Assembly (NCBI GenBank): GCA_965221635.1
Contig: OZ244902.1
Coordinates: 496,001-560,000 of the forward strand
Reading direction: 5' to 3'
DNA: 64,000 nucleotides
Source: JAAXHB01 sp965221635
GTDB taxonomy: Bacteria > Actinomycetota > Acidimicrobiia > Acidimicrobiales > Aldehydirespiratoraceae
Every line of letters starts with the position of its first letter. The stretch's first letter is position 1. A program made the position numbers and the translations under genes. Shown here in pieces: positions 59,661 to 64,000 of this stretch. The notes beneath the pieces are model-generated. The model did no database searches, had not been told where the DNA came from, and saw nothing but the letters and a program-made list of their open reading frames with translations.

Positions 59661-60953
59661 TCAGCCGCAAGCGCCGGCGGCTCGCAAGGAGTCGATCCTG
59701 GAGGTGTCGTAGCCGAGCAGTTCCCTCAACACGTGGTCGGCGTCGGCGTCCAGCACCGGCGCGCAGGCCATGTCGGCGGCCTTGGGATGCTCACCGATCC
59801 GCACCGGCGTGACCGGCGAGCGCACAGTTCCGAAGTGGGGATGTTCCAGCTCCACCAACAAACCCCTCGCTTTGGTGTGGGGATCTCGCAGCGCCTGTGG
59901 AACGTCCTGAATCGGGCCGCACGGCACTCCGGCTGCTTCGAGATCCTCGATCCACTGTTGCGCGGTGCGGGTTGCGAAACAGTCCCGCAGAATCGTGAGC
60001 AGCTCTTCCTTGTTCTCGAACCGGGCCGAGAAGCTGTTGAAGCGCTCGTCGGTTGCGAGTTCGGGGCGACCAATCACCACGGTGAGGCGCTGCCAGAACT
60101 TCTCCTTGGCGCATCCGATCACCATCCACGAATCGGAAGCTCGGATTGCGCCGAAGGGCACCAGCGAGGGATGACCGGATTCGGCCACACGCTGAGGCTC
60201 GAATCCGCCGGTGAGGTGCCATGTGCCCAGGTAGCCCAGCAGGGTCAACGCGGTGTCGAACAGGCTCAGGTCGCAGTCCATTCCCACGCCGTCGCGGCGT
60301 GCCGCGTGGATTCCCACCATCAGGGCCACTGCCGCCACCAACCCTCCCGAGAAGTCCACCAGCGAGAGTCCCGATTTGGTGGGTGGCCCGTCGGGTTCTC
60401 CTGTGATCGCCATCCAGCCGCAAAGGCCTTGCAGGATGTAGTCGTAGCCGGGTTGATCGGCTCGGGGGCCGGTCATTCCGAAACCGGTGAGCGAGCAGCA
60501 CACGATGCGCGGGTTCGCATGCTTCAGGTCTTCGTAGAGCAGGCCCAGGCGCGCCGGAACGTCGCCGCGCAAATTGGAGAACACCGCGTCGGAGCACCCG
60601 ACAAGGTCTTCGAACACCGCTCGGCCTTGCGGGTTTCGGATGTCGAGTTTGATGCTGCGTTTGCTTCGGTTGTAGGTCTCGAAGAAGAGACTGGTGTCGC
60701 CGTGATGGAAGGGGGGAACCGTGCGGGCCACGTCACCACCGGAGCCGGGATCCTCGATCTTGATCACCTCGGCGCCGAGATCTGCGAGGTGCATGGTGCC
60801 GAAAGGCCCGGCGCCGTACTGTTCCACCGCCACGATCCGCACATCTTCGAGCGGTCTGGGTTTGGGTACGGCGTGGCCACCACTCTGGTGGGCCTCACCG
60901 GCATGCGTGGCGGCCGCGCCGGAGGCATCAGGCATTGTTTCGTTCACTTCCAC
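59661..60953 (-). CDS. CaiB/BaiF family CoA transferase
   Basis: The 430-residue protein has PLEDVRIVAVEQYGAGPFGT, MHLADLGAEVIKIEDPGSGG, RSKRSIKLDIRNPQGRAVFE, ICCSLTGFGMTGPRADQPGY-type and LSLVDFSGGLVAAVALMVGI (catalytic Asp in VDFSGG). This is the formyl-CoA transferase/CaiB pattern rather than the racemase pattern of the gene at 43909-45111. It transfers CoA between carboxylic acids, so it could activate the pathway substrate. It starts at GTG 60953 (ATG 60935 is possible); a ~35-residue His/Gly/Ala-rich N-terminal extension precedes the domain. Confidence 0.9.
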   Translation of the reverse strand: MEVNETMPDASGAAATHAGEAHQSGGHAVPKPRPLEDVRIVAVEQYGAGPFGTMHLADLGAEVIKIEDPGSGGDVARTVPPFHHGDTSLFFETYNRSKRSIKLDIRNPQGRAVFEDLVGCSDAVFSNLRGDVPARLGLLYEDLKHANPRIVCCSLTGFGMTGPRADQPGYDYILQGLCGWMAITGEPDGPPTKSGLSLVDFSGGLVAAVALMVGIHAARRDGVGMDCDLSLFDTALTLLGYLGTWHLTGGFEPQRVAESGHPSLVPFGAIRASDSWMVIGCAKEKFWQRLTVVIGRPELATDERFNSFSARFENKEELLTILRDCFATRTAQQWIEDLEAAGVPCGPIQDVPQALRDPHTKARGLLVELEHPHFGTVRSPVTPVRIGEHPKAADMACAPVLDADADHVLRELLGYDTSRIDSLRAAGACG

Positions 60954-61062
60954 AGACTAAGTGAGCGTTGTGGCGGCACCACCGCAGAGGCCGCGCCGCT
61001 TGGCCCTCCACGCGAGCCCCGGCGGTGGAATCCCCGGCGATTGAGCGGCCCGGCCCTTTGGC

Positions 61063-62121
61063 TCATTGCGTGGGTTGGGCTTGGCGGCCCAGGCGAGGGA
61101 TCACCCCTGCACAAATGAGGCGCAGCTGGTTCATGCGGTCTGTTTCGCTTCTGCCCACGTAGAACATCCAGCGATCCATGCCCTCGGCTTCGAGCTCCAG
61201 CAGACGTTGCGCAACCTGCTCCGGTGGGCCCCACAGTCCCGGCGCCCGCGCCATCAGCCAGTCGTACACCCCCAGCTTTCGGGCTCGTTCGATGAGGGCC
61301 TGCTCACGATCCTCGTTCTGGTACTCCGCGGCGAGGTTGTGACTGTCGGCGTTGAACTGCACCAACGCGTCACGCAGCTCCGGGGGGATCTGCTTTCCGC
61401 GCATTGATCCCATGGTGAGCCATTCGGTGCCCACTCCCATGCCTTTGCGCCGGGCCTCGTCCACGCTGGGCCCGAACACGATCTCGGAGTTCCACCACAA
61501 CTCAAGCTCGTTGGGGTCGCGGCCCGCCGCGGCGCAGCCCTCCTGCACGAGTTCTCGCACGTAGGCCACGTTGTGTGCGCCGAAACCCATGGACAACAAC
61601 ATCCCGTCGGCTGTTTCGCAGGCCATCCTCAGCACCTTGGGCCCCGACACGGGCACAAGCACCGGCACGTGGGGCGCCGCCGGTTGGTCGGACCATTGCA
61701 TTCGGAACGTGCGACCCTGATAGGAGGCTTCCTCGCCGGCCAGCAGCGCCTTCACCGCCACGATGTACTCGCGAAGCCGGGCCACCGAAGCCGGGCGCAG
61801 TCCCACACCCCACAGGGCGCTGTCGCCGGTGCCGATTCCCAAAACGATGCGCCCCGGGGCGATCTCGTTCAGCGTCCACACCGAGGCCGCTGTCACCGAC
61901 GGGTCTCGCGTGGTGGGGTTGGTGACCGAAGCCATCACCCGTGCCTGTTTGGTGTGCTCGGCGCACAACGCCGCCACCACGTACAACTCACGCACCAACG
62001 CCGGGGAGTCGGGCAAACCGATGGTGTGAACACCTGCTTCATCGGCGAGCTTCCACCACTCGAAGCCCTCGCTCACCGGCCCTTGTTGCAGCACGTTAAG
62101 GGCTATCTGCACCACGTTCAC
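61063..62121 (-). CDS. LLM class F420/flavin-dependent oxidoreductase, copy 2
   Basis: The 352-residue luciferase-like protein has WWKLADEAGVHTIGLPDSPA, ARVMASVTNPTTRDPSVTAA, LNEIAPGRIVLGIGTGDSAL and VPVLVPVSGPKVLRMACETA. The GIGTGDSA and NPTTRDP motifs resemble F420-dependent oxidoreductases of the methylene-tetrahydromethanopterin reductase-like group. F420 use is likely in an actinobacterium but is not proven. The start is GTG 62121; GTG 62115 has better Shine-Dalgarno spacing (GAAAGG). Confidence 0.87.
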   Translation of the reverse strand: MNVVQIALNVLQQGPVSEGFEWWKLADEAGVHTIGLPDSPALVRELYVVAALCAEHTKQARVMASVTNPTTRDPSVTAASVWTLNEIAPGRIVLGIGTGDSALWGVGLRPASVARLREYIVAVKALLAGEEASYQGRTFRMQWSDQPAAPHVPVLVPVSGPKVLRMACETADGMLLSMGFGAHNVAYVRELVQEGCAAAGRDPNELELWWNSEIVFGPSVDEARRKGMGVGTEWLTMGSMRGKQIPPELRDALVQFNADSHNLAAEYQNEDREQALIERARKLGVYDWLMARAPGLWGPPEQVAQRLLELEAEGMDRWMFYVGRSETDRMNQLRLICAGVIPRLGRQAQPTQ

Positions 62122-62208
62122 CTTTCATGTGTGACGGCGCTCCCGTGCGGTGCTGTGCCACCGGCCGCGAGGGGGCGACGGGCCCGCCGTGTGGTGGCGC
62201 CTTCGCCG

Positions 62209-62664
62209 CTACCGGTTCTTGTTCACGATCACCGCATCGGCGTCGATTTCGATCATTGCCTTCTCGCGTGCCAGGGAGTGAACCACCACCAGAGTGCTGG
62301 CCGGGTAATGCTCCTTGTTGAAGAACTCGGCTCTGGCCTCGTGAATCTGTGCGAATTTCTCGGTGGTGAAGGGCGGTGTCATGTACACCCGCACTCGCAC
62401 GATGTCGTCGATGGTGCCACCAACGGGTTCGAGCGCGGAGAGCAGGTTGCGGATCACCTGGCGGGTTTGTTCCTTGATGTCGTCCTCGCCCACGATGGTT
62501 TCGTCGTCGCCAGCGGTGGCGGTGCGACCCGAGAGGTACACAAAGGTGAGGTCGCCGGCTTCAACCACCACCCCGCCCGAGTGGACGAGCTCGTTCACGC
62601 CCGAGTCCTCGAAGAAGTGCCAGTCCGTGCCGATGTCGGGATGAATGATTTTCTTGGAGACCAT
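62209..62664 (-). CDS. Rid family protein lacking the canonical Arg, copy 2
   Basis: The 151-residue protein has DLTFVYLSGRTATAGDDETI, IKEQTRQVIRNLLSALEPVG, DDIVRVRVYMTPPFTTEKFA and the C-terminal YPASTLVVVHSLAREKAMIE. The position of the essential RidA Arg reads PASTLVVV, so the enzyme should not be a standard imine deaminase. It is longer than RidA (~130 residues) because of an N-terminal extension (MVSKKIIHPDIGTDWHFFED). GAAAGG precedes ATG 62664. It is flanked by LLM genes. Confidence 0.87.
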   Translation of the reverse strand: MVSKKIIHPDIGTDWHFFEDSGVNELVHSGGVVVEAGDLTFVYLSGRTATAGDDETIVGEDDIKEQTRQVIRNLLSALEPVGGTIDDIVRVRVYMTPPFTTEKFAQIHEARAEFFNKEHYPASTLVVVHSLAREKAMIEIDADAVIVNKNR

Positions 62665-62713
62665 GGTGTGCCTTTCGGTGTGTGGGCTGGGATGCGAATC
62701 CGGGCGGGGAATC

Positions 62714-63751
62714 TCAATCGGCGGCGGTTGAGCGAAGAACGGGTATCACTTCGCGTTGTAGCAGGTCTATGGACTGTCGTGCCGTGGCCGCGGGCATGCC
62801 AACCCAGTCGGTGCGGAAGATGAAGTGGTCCACGCCGAGTTGTTGCCGCCACGGCAGGAGACGTTCGAGGCAGTCCTCGGGCGTTCCGATGATGAAACGA
62901 TCTCTTGACAGGTCATCGAAGGAAGCCCTGAAGTCGTCGTGGCCCGGAAGCGCTTTGTGCTGGCCCCAGTCGGCGTAGTGGCGGTACTTCTGGCCCAAAA
63001 ACGGGGCCGCCCTTTCGATGGCCAGTTCTCGGGTGGGCGCGCAGTACACCTCACGCATGGCGGGTTGCGTTGTGGCGGGCGCCAAACCTGCAAGTTCTCG
63101 CTCGCGGCGGAACATCGCCAGCTGTTCGGTGACGGTTTCCGCAGTGGCGTGCGGATTGATCATCCAGGCGTCGCCCAGCCGGGCGGCCCGGCGCACCGCA
63201 GGGTGGGCGTTGGCGGCGATCCAGATTGGTGGGCGGGGCTGTTGGATCGGCTTGATGTTCAAGGTGACACCGTCCAATTTGCACCACGGCAAATCCGAGC
63301 ACACCTCGCGCCCCGTCCACAGCTGCTTCACAAGGTCGAGGTTCGCCTCGAAGCGCTGCACCTTGCTGGTCGGGTCGAGCCCGAAGGCGTGGTATTCCTC
63401 GCTGCGGTATCCGAGACCCACGCCAAAGGTGAGACGACCTTCGCACAGCACGTCCACCGACGCCCACGTTTCGGCCACGTCCACCGGGTTTTGCAACGCA
63501 AGCAGCAGGATGCCGATGCCGATTTCCATTTCCCCCGCGTCAGCAATGAGCCTGCTCACGAACGGCACGCACTGAAGCATGGACATCCCGTCAGGCAGGT
63601 AGTGCTGCCCGGCCCAAACCGAGTCCCAGCCGTGATCTCGAACAACCCGCACCAACCCAAGCTGGTCCTGCGCCCCAGCCGCCAGATCAGCCCCAAGCCG
63701 ATGCTGATTGGTAAGAAACAACCCAACCTTCACCATCTCTTGATCTACCAC
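62714..63751 (-). CDS. LLM class flavin-dependent oxidoreductase, copy 3
   Basis: The 345-residue luciferase-like protein has VKVGLFLTNQHRLGADLAAG, DHGWDSVWAGQHYLPDGMSM, EMEIGIGILLLALQNPVDVA, LCEGRLTFGVGLGYRSEEYH and RPPIWIAANAHPAVRRAARL. It is divergent from the other two LLM proteins in the run. GGAGGA six bases before GTG 63751 supports that start over ATG 63736. It lies 34 bp downstream of the partial gene at the right edge. Confidence 0.9.
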   Translation of the reverse strand: MVDQEMVKVGLFLTNQHRLGADLAAGAQDQLGLVRVVRDHGWDSVWAGQHYLPDGMSMLQCVPFVSRLIADAGEMEIGIGILLLALQNPVDVAETWASVDVLCEGRLTFGVGLGYRSEEYHAFGLDPTSKVQRFEANLDLVKQLWTGREVCSDLPWCKLDGVTLNIKPIQQPRPPIWIAANAHPAVRRAARLGDAWMINPHATAETVTEQLAMFRRERELAGLAPATTQPAMREVYCAPTRELAIERAAPFLGQKYRHYADWGQHKALPGHDDFRASFDDLSRDRFIIGTPEDCLERLLPWRQQLGVDHFIFRTDWVGMPAATARQSIDLLQREVIPVLRSTAAD

Positions 63752-63785
63752 TGCAACTCCTCCAGGAGCAAGCCCCGAGGCGAGG

Positions 63786-64000
63786 TCAGCAGGAGCGGAT
63801 CACGTCGAAGGCGCGCATTGTGGCCTCGCGGTGCCAGGAGCCCATGGCCGAGTCCACCGCCTCCACCTCCTCAGGGGTGACAGCATCCCAAGCCGCCATG
63901 GATTCCCAACGGATGATTGCGTGGACGCGGGCGGGGTCGCCCCTCTCCACCCACATCTCCTTGCCCACAAAGCCCGGCCGTGTCTCCAGGAAGCGGCTCC
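63786..64000 (-). CDS. C-terminal part of a small alpha/beta-barrel monooxygenase-like protein (cut by window edge)
   Basis: The frame remains open to the last base, so the N-terminus lies beyond the window. The visible part reads RFLETRPGFVGKEMWVERGD then HAIIRWESMAAWDAVTPEEV and ends REATMRAFDVIRSC. The FVGKEMWVE...IIRWESMAAWDAV pattern resembles dimeric alpha-beta barrel (antibiotic biosynthesis monooxygenase-like) proteins of about 100 residues. It is first in the visible part of the minus-strand run. Confidence 0.65.
   Translation of the reverse strand, partial: SRFLETRPGFVGKEMWVERGDPARVHAIIRWESMAAWDAVTPEEVEAVDSAMGSWHREATMRAFDVIRSC

Noticed and set aside
61573..62823. 416-codon plus-strand frame
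   Set aside because: It lies antisense to an LLM gene and a Rid gene, with no recognisable domain.

Overview
This 64 kb window is high-GC chromosomal DNA of an actinobacterium, most likely a member of the class Acidimicrobiia (inference). The support is the tRNA-Ser / SRP RNA / dnaX / recR order, a LigC-type DNA ligase, many GTG starts and GTGA/ATGA stop-start overlaps, three luciferase-like (LLM) oxidoreductases and two CaiB/BaiF CoA transferases. No rRNA operon, CRISPR array, prophage or intact insertion sequence was seen.

Layout. 0-5.2 kb: three tandem ankyrin-repeat genes, the first cut by the window edge. 5.5-8.0 kb: an epoxide hydrolase and ligC. 8.1-14.0 kb: a 1,969-residue secreted GLUG-repeat protein, bracketed by ligC on one side and a decayed duplicate of the ligC tail on the other. 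14.6-19.0 kb: an accessory island with a small conserved protein, an XRE-ImmA metallopeptidase regulator, a HipBA toxin-antitoxin pair with a visible promoter and operator, and an orphan DNA methyltransferase with a coupled 56-codon frame. 19.1-40.8 kb is mostly housekeeping: 5'-3' exonuclease, methylmalonyl-CoA epimerase, recR, dnaX, SRP RNA, tRNA-Ser(GGA), an ADC-lyase-like enzyme, tadA, tRNA-Ser(CGA), 1-Cys peroxiredoxin, pncA and pncB (NAD salvage), an ABC exporter, xseA/xseB, a DUF1761 protein, a polyprenyl synthase, an MFS permease, two tiny overlapping genes and a PrmA-like methyltransferase. 41-43.6 kb: a DUF418 membrane protein and a DUF4143-type AAA ATPase, each preceded by a 23-bp-period tandem repeat array.

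43.9-64 kb: a CoA transferase, then a 1,739-residue subtilisin-like protease that carries the same GLUG module as the 8-14 kb protein plus C-terminal SLH domains, and a rhodanese. After these comes a long minus-strand run, transcribed from beyond the right edge down to 51.9 kb. It holds three LLM oxidoreductases, two Rid-family proteins, two amidinotransferase-fold (arginine/dimethylarginine deiminase-like) hydrolases, an SDR, a CaiB CoA transferase, an acyl-CoA dehydrogenase and a MmgE/PrpD protein. This looks like one catabolic pathway for a guanidino- or ureido-containing compound whose carbon skeleton is then processed as a CoA thioester. I do not recognise it as a described pathway, and it is the best candidate here for something new.

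Several short tandem repeats (20, 23, 71 and 14 bp periods) and one strong hairpin lie in intergenic spaces and are not explained by genes.
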